The notes below the pieces were generated by a model. It worked only from the letters and a program-made list of their open reading frames with translations, was not told where the DNA came from and did no database searches. Made by a program: the position numbers and the translations under genes. A DNA stretch of 64,000 bases from Microthrixaceae bacterium (GTDB taxonomy: Bacteria; Actinomycetota; Acidimicrobiia; Acidimicrobiales; Microtrichaceae). Location: the NCBI GenBank assembly GCA_023958095.1, contig JAMLGJ010000008.1, positions 45,699-109,698 of the forward strand. Direction: 5' to 3'. Shown piece after piece: positions 50,079 through 58,297 of this stretch (positions within the stretch are counted from its first letter, which is position 1; each line of letters opens with the position of its first letter).

Positions 50079-50858
50079 TCAGCGGGCGGCGCCCATGACG
50101 TCACGCTCGGCGGCGATGAGGGCCCGCACACGGTCCCTCAGCTCCCCGACGTCGTCCGGGGTGAGTCCCTCGGTGCTCACCGGTTCGAGCACGTGCACCT
50201 CGGCATCCGCGCGTCCCATCCTCCAGTCGTGCTTGCGCAGGGCGCTGCGGGTGCCCGCGACCGCGAGGGGCAGGATCGGGAGCTGGGTCTCGATGGCGAG
50301 CCTGAAGGCCCCGTCCTTGAAGTCGCGCATCTCTCCGGTGGCCGAGCGAGTGCCCTCGGGGAAGATCATGACCGACACGTTCTGGTCCAGGGCGACCTTG
50401 CAGAGCTCCATGGCGGCCGAGGCGCTCTCGCGGTCGCCGCGGTCGAGTGGCACGTCCTTCGCGAGCCGCATCAGCCAACCGGCGACCGGGATCTTGAACA
50501 TCTCGCGCTTGGAGAGCCACTTCATCTCCCAGGGAAGGTGGCTGATCAACAGGATGTCCACGAAGGACTCGTGGTTGGACACCACGACGTAGGGGTTGCG
50601 CGGGTTGGTCGGGAGTTCACCGCTCACGGTGAAGTGCCACAGCGGGTTCAGCTTCTGGTGCACCACCGGCAGCTTGCGGAACAGGTAGCCGGTCCACCAC
50701 CGTGCCCGGTCGAAGGGCCAGGTCACCAGCCAGACCACCGGCATGAGGACCGCCCAGATCCCCACGCACAGGCCGAAGACGAACCACGCCCACACCGATG
50801 CGAGGGTGACCCCCAATCCGGCGGAGCGATGCTGGTCGGTCTGCGCGGAGTCAGTCAC
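50079..50858 (-). CDS. 1-acyl-sn-glycerol-3-phosphate acyltransferase family (PlsC-like)
   Basis: A 259-residue membrane-bound acyltransferase. An N-terminal double helix (WAWFVFGLCVGIWAVLMPVV) anchors it; VVVSNHESFVDILL has the catalytic NHxxxxD, WEMKWLSKREMFKIPVAGW block 2, VMIFPEGTRSATGE block 3, and ILPLAVAGT block 4. It should add a second acyl chain to lysophosphatidate or a similar acceptor. GTG at 50858 with GGGAG upstream overlaps the end of the GNAT gene by 8 bp, so the two are coupled. Confidence 0.9.
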   Translation of the reverse strand: MTDSAQTDQHRSAGLGVTLASVWAWFVFGLCVGIWAVLMPVVWLVTWPFDRARWWTGYLFRKLPVVHQKLNPLWHFTVSGELPTNPRNPYVVVSNHESFVDILLISHLPWEMKWLSKREMFKIPVAGWLMRLAKDVPLDRGDRESASAAMELCKVALDQNVSVMIFPEGTRSATGEMRDFKDGAFRLAIETQLPILPLAVAGTRSALRKHDWRMGRADAEVHVLEPVSTEGLTPDDVGELRDRVRALIAAERDVMGAAR

Positions 50859-51309
50859 CGGTCGCTCCCTGCGGGACCAGGCGGTACACGTTCGTGTCGC
50901 GTTCGACGAAGCCGAGTCGCCTGTAGAGGCGGTTGGCCGCCTCACGGGAGGGCCGGGAGGTCAGGTCCACCGTACGTGCTCCGCGCTCGACCGCGATCTC
51001 GATCGCCCGGCGGTTCAGCGCCTCCCCGACGCCCTTGCCACGGGCGGCCGAGTCGACCACGACGTCCTCGATCCAGGCCCTGATCCCTGTCGGGATCGGG
51101 AACACCACCAGCGTCATGGATCCGAGCACCCCGGTGCCGTCGCGGGCGATCAGCAGGTGGCACGCGGGTGAGGCGACGATCTCGCCCAACCGGTCGGCGT
51201 CGGGAGGTGGCGACGACGAGGACAGCTGCGGGACGAGACGCCCCATCGCCTCGACCAGCTCGTCGGTTACCTCTGTGCATTCCTCGACCGAGCAGCTCGC
51301 AGTGTGCAT
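50851..51309 (-). CDS. GNAT-family N-acetyltransferase
   Basis: A 152-residue single GNAT domain. IEDVVVDSAARGKGVGEALN (about 86-105) contains motif A with the R-G-x-G-x-G/A loop for acetyl-CoA; VDLTSRPSREAANRLYRRLGF is motif B. The N-terminal third is helical and variable. ATG at 51309 is six bases after TAGGCT. The PlsC-like gene follows, overlapping. The acetyl acceptor is unknown. Confidence 0.88.
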   Translation of the reverse strand: MHTASCSVEECTEVTDELVEAMGRLVPQLSSSSPPPDADRLGEIVASPACHLLIARDGTGVLGSMTLVVFPIPTGIRAWIEDVVVDSAARGKGVGEALNRRAIEIAVERGARTVDLTSRPSREAANRLYRRLGFVERDTNVYRLVPQGATGD

Positions 51310-51315
51310 CCGACG

Positions 51316-51321
51316 AGCCTA
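51316..51321 (-). promoter_or_regulatory. Leaderless-type -10 TAGGCT
   Basis: Minus-strand TAGGCT, 6 nt, ATG at 51309. Confidence 0.55.
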
Positions 51322-51345
51322 GGAGCCAACGCCACGCGACACCGA

Positions 51346-51351
51346 TACGGT
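51346..51351 (+). promoter_or_regulatory. Leaderless-type -10 TACGGT
   Basis: TACGGT, 7 nt, ATG at 51359. Confidence 0.55.
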
Positions 51352-51358
51352 GGGAGCC

Positions 51359-52219
51359 ATGGCCGCCATCGACTGGACCATGAGGCCACCCGCCTCGGTC
51401 ACCGCCTCCACCCACACGGTCATGGTCGCCGCGTTCGAGGGGTGGAACGACGGCGGGGAGTCGGCCACGGACGCCCTCGAGCACCTGTGGGACCAGTGGG
51501 GAGCCCAGCAGGTCGCAACGATCCCCCCGGACGAACACGTGGACTTCACGATCACCCGCCCGACCCTGTCGGTCTCCGACGGTGTCCCGGGACGGATCCA
51601 GTGGCCCCACACCCAGATCGGCTGGTGCTCGCCAACACCTTCGATGTCGGTCGTGCTGGTCCGTGGGCCCGAACCCGAGTTCGCGTGGCCGAAGTGGAGC
51701 ACCACCGTGCTCGACGCCGCGGACGAACTCGGGGTCTCGACCGTCATCACGCTCGGGGCGATGCTCTCCGACGTTCCCCACACCAGACCTGCGCCGGTGT
51801 TCGGCGCGGCCCACGACGAGCACATCCTCGACGAGGTGGCACTGCCCCGCTCCAACTACGAGGGTCCCGTCGGCATCCCCTCGGTGCTGCTGGAGTTCGC
51901 CCACTCGAGGGGATTCGAGGCGCTCGGGTTGTGGGCCGCGGTACCCGGCTATGCGGCGGGCGTGCCCTCGGTCAAGGGAGCGCTGGCGCTGCTGGACGTC
52001 CTGGAACGGGTACTCGGTGCGGACATCGACACGACCACCGGCTTCGCCGAGGCAGCCGACGAGTACACGAACTACCTGGACGGGATCGTCGGTGAGGACC
52101 CCGACACCAGCGAGTACGTGGCCAACCTGGAGGAGGCCTACGACCGGGCCGACGAGATGGTGCTCGGCTCCCACACCAACCTGGTCGTCGAGGTGGAGAA
52201 CTTCCTGCGCGACCAGTAG
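51359..52219 (+). CDS. PAC2-family (proteasome assembly chaperone-like) protein
   Basis: A 286-residue soluble protein of the PAC2 family, common in actinobacteria with proteasomes. MVAAFEGWNDGGESATDAL is the conserved start, VVLVRGPEPEFAWPKW and VITLGAMLSDVPHTRP the core, and GPVGIPSVLLEFAHSRG with LWAAVPGYAAGVPS the C-terminal conserved part. Members are related to archaeal/eukaryotic proteasome assembly factors, but the bacterial role is not settled. The last 60 residues are acidic and helical. ATG at 51359 follows TACGGT by seven bases. Convergent with glnD. Confidence 0.85.
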   Translation: MAAIDWTMRPPASVTASTHTVMVAAFEGWNDGGESATDALEHLWDQWGAQQVATIPPDEHVDFTITRPTLSVSDGVPGRIQWPHTQIGWCSPTPSMSVVLVRGPEPEFAWPKWSTTVLDAADELGVSTVITLGAMLSDVPHTRPAPVFGAAHDEHILDEVALPRSNYEGPVGIPSVLLEFAHSRGFEALGLWAAVPGYAAGVPSVKGALALLDVLERVLGADIDTTTGFAEAADEYTNYLDGIVGEDPDTSEYVANLEEAYDRADEMVLGSHTNLVVEVENFLRDQ

Positions 52220-52243
52220 CGACCGTCGGCTGTCGGCCCGCGC

Positions 52244-54610
52244 TCAGGTGAGCTGGCGGGCAGTGCCCGGGTCCAGCTCGTCGAGCAGGGCCCGCCGGAT
52301 CTCGGCCTGGAGTCCCTCGTCGACCAGGAGCCCGCCACCGGGCGGTTCGACGTAGAAGCTGTCGACCACGTCGGCCCCCATCGTGTGGATGCGGGCGGCG
52401 GTGACGCCCAGGTCGAAGTCCCCCAGCGCCCGGGCGAGTCGGTACAGCAGCCCCGTGCTGTCGGGACCGACGACCTCCACCACCGTCGTGCTGGTGGTGG
52501 ATCCGTTGTCGAACCGCACCGCCGGTTCGAACTGGTGCTCCACGACGTGCGGGCGGCGCGTGGACCGGGACCGTTCCGCCAGTCGTGAACGCAGGGCCAG
52601 TCGCCCGTTCAGTGCGGCCTCCACGTCGGCTGACACTCGTTCCCAGTGGGGGCACGCCGAGACCCCGGGGTCCACGGTGAACTCGGCGAGCTCGCGGCCA
52701 CCCTCGGTGTGCACGCTCGCGCCGAGCACGTCCAGGCCGTTGAGTGCGAGCACACCGGCTATGCGAGCGAACCCGTCATGGCGACGGTCGTAGGCCACGA
52801 CGAGGGTGTCGGCCACGGCCTCGGTGCACACTCCCTGCCCCTCGAGCAGGTGGCGGTGCTTCTCCGGCGTCGCGGGTGCGCCGTCGGCCGGCCTGCCGGG
52901 GACCTCGCTGCCGGTCGAGGCCTCGCCCCGCCGTTCTCCCGCCGACCCTCCGAGTGCCTCGATCGCTCCCCACGCCAGGCGTTGCACGAGGTCCGACTTC
53001 CACGGGGACCAGGCCGATGGTCCGGTCGCCAGGGAATCGGCCTCTGTGAGCACCTGGAGCAGCTCGACCCGCTCGGCGGTCCCCAGCACTCCTGCGACGT
53101 GTTCCGCGGTGGCGGGATCGGAGAGGTCGCGCCGTGTGGCGACGTCGGCGAGCAGCAGGTGGTGGCGCACGAGCGTTTCGATGGTCTCCACGTCCGGTTC
53201 GGCGAAGCCCATCCGCCGGCAGATCGAGCCCGCCATCGGGGCACCCTGCTCCGAGTGGTCCCCCAGCTCCGGATAGGCCTTGCCGATGTCGTGCAGCAAC
53301 GCCGCCATCACCAGGAGGTCCGGTCGGGACACCCTCGAGGACAGCTCGGCGGCGTTCGCGGCGCACTCGAGGAGATGCCTGTCCACCGTGAACCGGTGGT
53401 ACGCGTTTCGTTGTGGCCGGCTCTCCGCGCGGCGCCACTCGGGCAGCAACCGGACCCACAGGCCGCGGCCGGCCAGCACCTGGATCACCTCCACCGAAGG
53501 ATGGCCCAGCAACAGCAGCTCCACGAACCGCTGGCGGGCCTCGTCGGGCCAGGCCTGCGGACCACCCGGTGGCGAGGGTGCCCCCACGAGGGAGTTGAGG
53601 GTGGCCCGACTGATCCGCTGACCCTCACGGGCCGCTGCCAGGGCGACCTCCAGGCAGGCGAAGGGATCCGCCGGCGGCCTGAGTTCGTCGACGAGCGCGA
53701 CCCGACCCTGGCGTGAGACCAGACCGTCTCCCAGCGACCGGTCCCGGCGCCTGAGCAGCGAACCACGGGCGCCGTGTCGGGTGTCGAGGTCGTACCAGGC
53801 CTCGTCGGACACCTCGGCGATACGACGGCCCGCACCGGAGACCCGTTCCATCAGCGCATCGGCGTCCGCCAGACCGAGGGCCGCTGCGACCGTGTCCTGC
53901 TCCTGGAGCACCAACGCGTCGCCGGGTTGCCCCTGGATGCGGTGCAGCTCCACGCGCACCGCCAGGAGTTCGTCATAGGGCTCGACGAGCCCCGCGAGGA
54001 GTCGTTCGTCCACGGGCTCGCCGGCAGCCGAGACCCACCCGAGGGCGTGCACGTCGCGCATTCCGCCGCGACCTTCCTTCAGGTCGGGTTCGAGCGCGTA
54101 GGCCACGTCCCCCGCATCCTCGTGGCGCTTGCGCACGTCTGCGGACAGCTCGTCGGCCCAGCGCCGTCCACGCTTCACCCAGTTGGCACGCGCACGCTCC
54201 CGGAGCCGCAGCGTGAGCTCCTCGTCCCCGCATATGTGGCGTGCCGACAACAACGCCGTGGCAGTCTCGAGGTCTCCCGATGCCAACGACAGCGTGTCGC
54301 GCACCGTTCGCACCGAGTGGCCCAACTTCAGCCCCTCGTCCCAGATCGGATACCACAGCGCCTCGGCCAATGCACTGGGAGCATCCCTGCCCTCGTGCAG
54401 CAACAGGAGGTCGAGGTCCGACTGCGGAGCGAGCTCACGGCGGCCCTGTCCCCCCAGTGCGACCAGGGCGACCGCTGCGGCCTCCCCGGCCTCCTCGGCG
54501 AAGATCGCCGCCAACCACTGCTCGACCCGGTCGGTGTACGCCTCGACGAACGCGCGCCCCTTCAACTCGGGTGAGCCGAGCAGGTCGGTGCGAACGAGTG
54601 CGGGTGGCAT
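52244..54610 (-). CDS. glnD: PII-protein nucleotidyltransferase (GlnD)
   Basis: A 788-residue multidomain nitrogen sensor. The N-terminal nucleotidyltransferase has ALGGQGRRELAPQSDLDLLLL with the metal-binding Asp pair; the glutamate-ammonia-ligase-adenylyltransferase-like helical region follows; the HD phosphohydrolase reads ALLHDIGKAYPELGDHSEQG; two ACT domains at the C-terminus (ADTLVVAYDRRHDGFARIAG; VEVVGPDSTGLLYRLARAL) sense glutamine. It modifies PII, by adenylylation in characterised actinobacteria. It ends the amtB-glnB-glnD cluster but has its own TAGGGT at 54677-54682 after a strong hairpin. Confidence 0.94.
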   Translation of the reverse strand: MPPALVRTDLLGSPELKGRAFVEAYTDRVEQWLAAIFAEEAGEAAAVALVALGGQGRRELAPQSDLDLLLLHEGRDAPSALAEALWYPIWDEGLKLGHSVRTVRDTLSLASGDLETATALLSARHICGDEELTLRLRERARANWVKRGRRWADELSADVRKRHEDAGDVAYALEPDLKEGRGGMRDVHALGWVSAAGEPVDERLLAGLVEPYDELLAVRVELHRIQGQPGDALVLQEQDTVAAALGLADADALMERVSGAGRRIAEVSDEAWYDLDTRHGARGSLLRRRDRSLGDGLVSRQGRVALVDELRPPADPFACLEVALAAAREGQRISRATLNSLVGAPSPPGGPQAWPDEARQRFVELLLLGHPSVEVIQVLAGRGLWVRLLPEWRRAESRPQRNAYHRFTVDRHLLECAANAAELSSRVSRPDLLVMAALLHDIGKAYPELGDHSEQGAPMAGSICRRMGFAEPDVETIETLVRHHLLLADVATRRDLSDPATAEHVAGVLGTAERVELLQVLTEADSLATGPSAWSPWKSDLVQRLAWGAIEALGGSAGERRGEASTGSEVPGRPADGAPATPEKHRHLLEGQGVCTEAVADTLVVAYDRRHDGFARIAGVLALNGLDVLGASVHTEGGRELAEFTVDPGVSACPHWERVSADVEAALNGRLALRSRLAERSRSTRRPHVVEHQFEPAVRFDNGSTTSTTVVEVVGPDSTGLLYRLARALGDFDLGVTAARIHTMGADVVDSFYVEPPGGGLLVDEGLQAEIRRALLDELDPGTARQLT

Positions 54611-54676
54611 GGTTGGCTCGTGGGTCCTCAGCGGTGTGCCCGCGATGATCGGACGGGCGGCACGGAACCGCCACCG

Positions 54677-54682
54677 ACCCTA
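54677..54682 (-). promoter_or_regulatory. Candidate -10 TAGGGT of glnD
   Basis: Minus-strand TAGGGT about 67 bp before the glnD ATG and just after the hairpin 54688-54730. Confidence 0.35.
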
Positions 54683-54687
54683 CGGGA

Positions 54688-54730
54688 GTGCTCCCGGAGC
54701 GGACCGGGCCGGCGTCCGCTCCGGGAACAC
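54688..54730 (-). terminator. Strong hairpin between glnB and glnD
   Basis: Arms 54688-54704 and 54714-54730: 17 pairs with one mismatch (CCCGGAGCGGAC core), 9-nt loop. No T-run, so it may attenuate rather than fully stop amtB-glnB transcription. Confidence 0.6.
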
Positions 54731-54754
54731 GAATGGGGTGGCTGGTGGCAGTTC

Positions 54755-55159
<405 letters not shown>

Positions 55160-56407
55160 TCAGCGGGCCATGGTCGACTCCGCCAGGTTGTAGGCGGTCT
55201 CGGCGTGCTGGGACACGTCCAGGCCGGTGAGCTCGTCATCCTCGCTGGCACGGATTCCCATGGTCAGGTCCAGCACCTTGAGGATGGCGAAGGTGACGGC
55301 GAAGGAGAACACGATCGTGACCGCGTTCGCGATGAACTGCTCGAGCAGAAGGCCCGCTCCACCGCCGTTGAGGAGTCCGGCCTCGAAGTCCCCGAGGGCA
55401 CCGGGGTTGGCGAAGAGGCCGATGAGCAACGATCCGACGAGTCCACCCACCATGTGTACCCCCACGACATCCAGGCTGTCGTCGAAGCCGGCGGAGAACT
55501 TCAGGCCCACCGCGAAGGCACACACCACACCGGCTGCGAGACCGATCCAGATCGGCGACATGCCGGACACGAAGCCGGCCGCAGGAGTGATCGCCACGAG
55601 TCCGGCCACCATGCCCGAGGCGACCCCGAGGTTGGTGAAGTGGCCGTCCTTGACCCGCTCGGTGAGCGCCCATGCGAACCCACCGGCCGCCGCTGCGAGG
55701 AAGGTGTTCGCGAACGCCTGGATCGCCACACCGTCGGTGAGGCCACCGGCACCGGAGTTGAAGCCGAACCAGCCGAACAGCAGGATCGCGGTGCCGATCA
55801 TGACCAGGGGCATCGAATGCGGTGGATGGCCCTCGCTCGGCCAGCCCTTGCGACGGCCCAGCACCACCACCGCTGCCAGCGCCGCGATGCCGGCGTTCAC
55901 GTGGATCGCCGTCCCGCCCGCGAAGTCGAGTGAACCCCGTGTCGCCAGCCATCCCGTCAGAGCTCCGTCGGCATCAGTTCCGCCGTAGATCCAGAACGTG
56001 ACCGGCACGTACACGAGCAGGCTCCACAGGGGCACGAACACCGCCCAGGCGGAGAACTTCATCCTGTCGGCCACCGCCCCCGAGATGAGCGCCGGGGTGA
56101 TCGCCGCGAAGGCGCCCAGGTACACGAGCCACACGAGGCTCTCGCCCTGGTCGGCCCCGATGCCGGTGCCGGACAGGAACGCCGAGTCGAGGTTGCCCAG
56201 CAGGGAGCCACTTCCCCCGAAGGCCAGCGAGTAGCCCAACACCGCCCACACCAGGGGCACCACCAGCAGGCTCCAGAAGTTCATCATCAACATGTTCAGG
56301 CTGTTCCTCGAGCGGTCCATGCCGCTGTAGAAGAACGCCAGCCCCGGTGTCATGAAGATCACCAGCGCTGAGCACACGAGTAACCATGCTGTGGTAGCTC
56401 CATCCAT
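55160..56407 (-). CDS. amtB: Ammonium transporter
   Basis: A 415-residue Amt channel with about eleven helices. TPGLAFFYSGMDRSRNSLNMLM is the conserved entry (first helix, in part), SGAVADRMKFSAWAVFVPLW, FAGGTAIHVNAG and VVGVHMVGGLVGS hold the twin pore histidines. The C-terminal tail (DDELTGLDVSQHAETAY) is the PII-interacting segment. There is no signal peptide. The ATG has AAGGG upstream; a TAGCTT hexamer at 56447-56452 and GlnR-like boxes lie further up, consistent with induction under nitrogen shortage. Confidence 0.95.
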   Translation of the reverse strand: MDGATTAWLLVCSALVIFMTPGLAFFYSGMDRSRNSLNMLMMNFWSLLVVPLVWAVLGYSLAFGGSGSLLGNLDSAFLSGTGIGADQGESLVWLVYLGAFAAITPALISGAVADRMKFSAWAVFVPLWSLLVYVPVTFWIYGGTDADGALTGWLATRGSLDFAGGTAIHVNAGIAALAAVVVLGRRKGWPSEGHPPHSMPLVMIGTAILLFGWFGFNSGAGGLTDGVAIQAFANTFLAAAAGGFAWALTERVKDGHFTNLGVASGMVAGLVAITPAAGFVSGMSPIWIGLAAGVVCAFAVGLKFSAGFDDSLDVVGVHMVGGLVGSLLIGLFANPGALGDFEAGLLNGGGAGLLLEQFIANAVTIVFSFAVTFAILKVLDLTMGIRASEDDELTGLDVSQHAETAYNLAESTMAR

Positions 56408-56423
56408 TTCTCGGCCCTTTCGT

Positions 56424-56439
56424 CGAACTCAGGAGTTCG
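56424..56439. promoter_or_regulatory. 16-bp palindrome in the amtB leader
   Basis: CGAACTC-AG-GAGTTCG, perfect 7-bp arms, just downstream of the candidate -10 at 56447-56452. A possible repressor site or a small leader hairpin. Confidence 0.45.
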
Positions 56440-56446
56440 GGAGCCG

Positions 56447-56452
56447 AAGCTA
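56447..56452 (-). promoter_or_regulatory. Candidate -10 TAGCTT of amtB
   Basis: Minus-strand TAGCTT 39 nt before the amtB ATG, downstream of the phased boxes at 56463-56500. Confidence 0.4.
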
Positions 56453-56462
56453 CGGAGCGCGT

Positions 56463-56500
56463 GTTTCCTCAGTGTTTCCGGCGCCGCACCGTTCAGTTAC
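56463..56500 (-). promoter_or_regulatory. GlnR-like box array upstream of amtB
   Basis: Minus strand: GTAAC (56500-56496), a poor box GTGCG (56489-56485), GAAAC (56478-56474) and GAAAC (56467-56463), all spaced 11 bp. Known GlnR sites in actinobacteria are GTnAC-n6-GAAAC units with the same period. Three of four boxes agree. Confidence 0.45.
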
Positions 56501-56566
56501 GGTCCGTCGGGCCCTCCCGCCGGGCCCGCGCCGTGGGTCCGGCCGGCAGCGGTGCAGCCGGGCCGG

Positions 56567-57049
56567 TCAGCGCAACGGGTCGCGGTGGCGGGCCATGTGC
56601 AGGTGCGCCTTCGCGGCGCCCCAGACGATGCCCGGCTCGTGCAGTTCGGGCGCCACGTCGGCGAACGAGGCCGGGGAGAGGTCGTAGTCGTCCTCGGGGA
56701 ACCCACGCACGGAGAACTCGTCACGTTCCACCGGGGGTACCCCCGCATGTCGCAGCACGGCGGTTGGATACCTCACCGCGGTGCGCAACACCTCCAACGG
56801 GGAGCGCCGCTGTTGGTCGATGTCGATCGCCAGGAGGTTGCGCAACTCGGCCCCGACCTCCCCGGCGGCCAGTTCTGCTGCCTGCTCCGTCGCCGCCAGG
56901 GACTCCTGGGAGAGCTCGACCCCGGCCTGGCCCGCACGCGCGTGCACGCAGCGTCGCACCCAGTCCCCGAGCACCTCCTCGGCAACCGACGCGAGCTCCT
57001 CGCCGTGGCGTCCCAGCGCCTCTTCAGCCTCCCGGGGGTCTTCAGCCAT
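56567..57049 (-). CDS. Hypothetical protein coupled to chdC
   Basis: A 160-residue acidic, mostly helical soluble protein (AEEALGRHGEELASVAEEVL, SLAATEQAAELAAGEVGAEL), with a Trp/His-containing C-terminus (PGIVWGAAKAHLHMARHRDPLR, given in full only as a motif region around 138-160). I do not recognise a domain. Its ATG at 57049 overlaps the stop of the coproheme decarboxylase gene by 8 bp, so both are translated together; a link with heme handling is only an inference from this. A much longer frame upstream lies antiparallel in phase to chdC and is rejected. Confidence 0.7.
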   Translation of the reverse strand: MAEDPREAEEALGRHGEELASVAEEVLGDWVRRCVHARAGQAGVELSQESLAATEQAAELAAGEVGAELRNLLAIDIDQQRRSPLEVLRTAVRYPTAVLRHAGVPPVERDEFSVRGFPEDDYDLSPASFADVAPELHEPGIVWGAAKAHLHMARHRDPLR

Positions 57050-57755
57050 CCGGGGTCGCGGGGTCGTCGGCGGATGGCACGCCCACACTGGCGAGCACCT
57101 CGCGCACGTCCGCGACCATCCCGACGTAGAACGGCCCGAAGACCCCGAAGCGGGCGGAAGCCTCGTCGTAGCGCATCGTGTACACGACGTCCTTGACATC
57201 GTCGGGCTTGACGCAGAACAACGTGACGCCCCACTCGAAGTCGTCGAGCCCGGTGGAACCGGTGACCACCTGCAGCACCCGACCGGAGAACTTCCGACCC
57301 GACGCACCGTGTTCGTACATCATCTCCTTGCGACGGTCGTAGTCCTCGGTGAACCAGTTGTCCCCGCCCTCGCGCTTCTTGGACATCGGGTAGAAGCAGA
57401 ACACCGGCTTGTCCTCCGGTGGCAGCTGTGGGTACAGCCGGGCGGTGCGCATCTCCTCGGGTACCCCCTGGGCGTACTCGCTCAACTCGGTGAGCGATAC
57501 GTAGGAGTCGGCGACCTCCAGCCCGGCGGCGACGAGATCGGTCTGCAGGCGCCGCAGGTTCCACTGGTCCTCCGACAGCGCCATCACCGCGAGGTCCGCC
57601 TTGTGGCCGAGCACGGAGGCGACCACCACCTGGTCGCCCCGTGAGCGCGCCCGGTCGACCGCATCGCAGACCAGGTCCGCGTCCGCGAGGGGGGTGGTGC
57701 GGCAGAACAGGTGCAGGACGGCCAGGCCGACCGACGGAGTGCTGGCAGTGCTCAT
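57042..57755 (-). CDS. chdC: Coproheme decarboxylase (HemQ, chlorite dismutase family)
   Basis: A 237-residue member of the chlorite dismutase superfamily, of the actinobacterial ChdC/HemQ length. FCFYPMSKKREGGDNWF, a region ending YEHGASGRKFSGRVLQVV with the proximal His, and STGLDDFEWGVTLF are the conserved blocks; the chlorite-degrading distal Arg motif is not obvious, supporting ChdC. It turns coproheme into heme b in the Gram-positive pathway. ATG at 57755 is six bases after TAGACT. It is followed, with overlap, by an unknown acidic protein. Confidence 0.9.
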   Translation of the reverse strand: MSTASTPSVGLAVLHLFCRTTPLADADLVCDAVDRARSRGDQVVVASVLGHKADLAVMALSEDQWNLRRLQTDLVAAGLEVADSYVSLTELSEYAQGVPEEMRTARLYPQLPPEDKPVFCFYPMSKKREGGDNWFTEDYDRRKEMMYEHGASGRKFSGRVLQVVTGSTGLDDFEWGVTLFCVKPDDVKDVVYTMRYDEASARFGVFGPFYVGMVADVREVLASVGVPSADDPATPDG

Positions 57756-57761
57756 GGGCGC

Positions 57762-57767
57762 AGTCTA
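57762..57767 (-). promoter_or_regulatory. Leaderless-type -10 TAGACT
   Basis: Minus-strand TAGACT, 6 nt, ATG at 57755 of chdC. Confidence 0.55.
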
Positions 57768-57805
57768 AGTACCGGTCACGGGGCGACCACCACGCGCCCC
57801 GGGGC

Positions 57806-58213
57806 TCAGAACTCGGGGCGGCGGCGCTGCTTCTTGAGCTCCGACCGCTGCTTCTTGGACTCGAGGCGCCTCCGCTGGGAGCCCCTGGTGGGGCGGGTGG
57901 CACGCCGCCGGGTCTCCACCACGAGTGCGTTGCGGATCCGTCCGGCCAGGCGTTCGCGCGCGATGGCCCGGTTGCGCGCCTGGGAACGCTCGTCGTCGAC
58001 CACCACGCGCACGTCGTCGCCGATGCGTTCGCGCAACCGGCGTCTCTGGGCCGGCGAGAGCACGCCGCTCGCCGCTACGTCGAAGCGCAGCTCCACCCGT
58101 GTCGAGGCCTTGTTGGCGTGCTGTCCTCCGGGACCGCCCGAGGGCAGGAAGCGCTCACTCAGTTCCGCAGCCGGTATCACCAGGCGGCCATCCACGGGCA
58201 GGTCCTCGGGCAC
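57806..58213 (-). CDS. arfB: Alternative ribosome-rescue factor ArfB (ICT1-like peptidyl-tRNA hydrolase)
   Basis: A 135-residue release-factor-like protein. LPSGGPGGQHANKASTRVEL has the catalytic GGQ at 29-31, and a long basic tail (RRLESKKQRSELKKQRRRP) would enter the empty mRNA channel of stalled ribosomes, as in ArfB/YaeJ. No codon-recognition domain is present. GTG at 58213 is the start, with GAGGG almost adjacent. Single gene between chdC and the molybdoenzyme cluster. Confidence 0.92.
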   Translation of the reverse strand: MPEDLPVDGRLVIPAAELSERFLPSGGPGGQHANKASTRVELRFDVAASGVLSPAQRRRLRERIGDDVRVVVDDERSQARNRAIARERLAGRIRNALVVETRRRATRPTRGSQRRRLESKKQRSELKKQRRRPEF

Positions 58214-58297
58214 CCCTCGAGTCTCGCACCCGGACCGGCCGGCTCTCCGCAACACGCACCCGGCAATGCCCGGCCAGCGGGGTCGCCCCGGCCCGGA

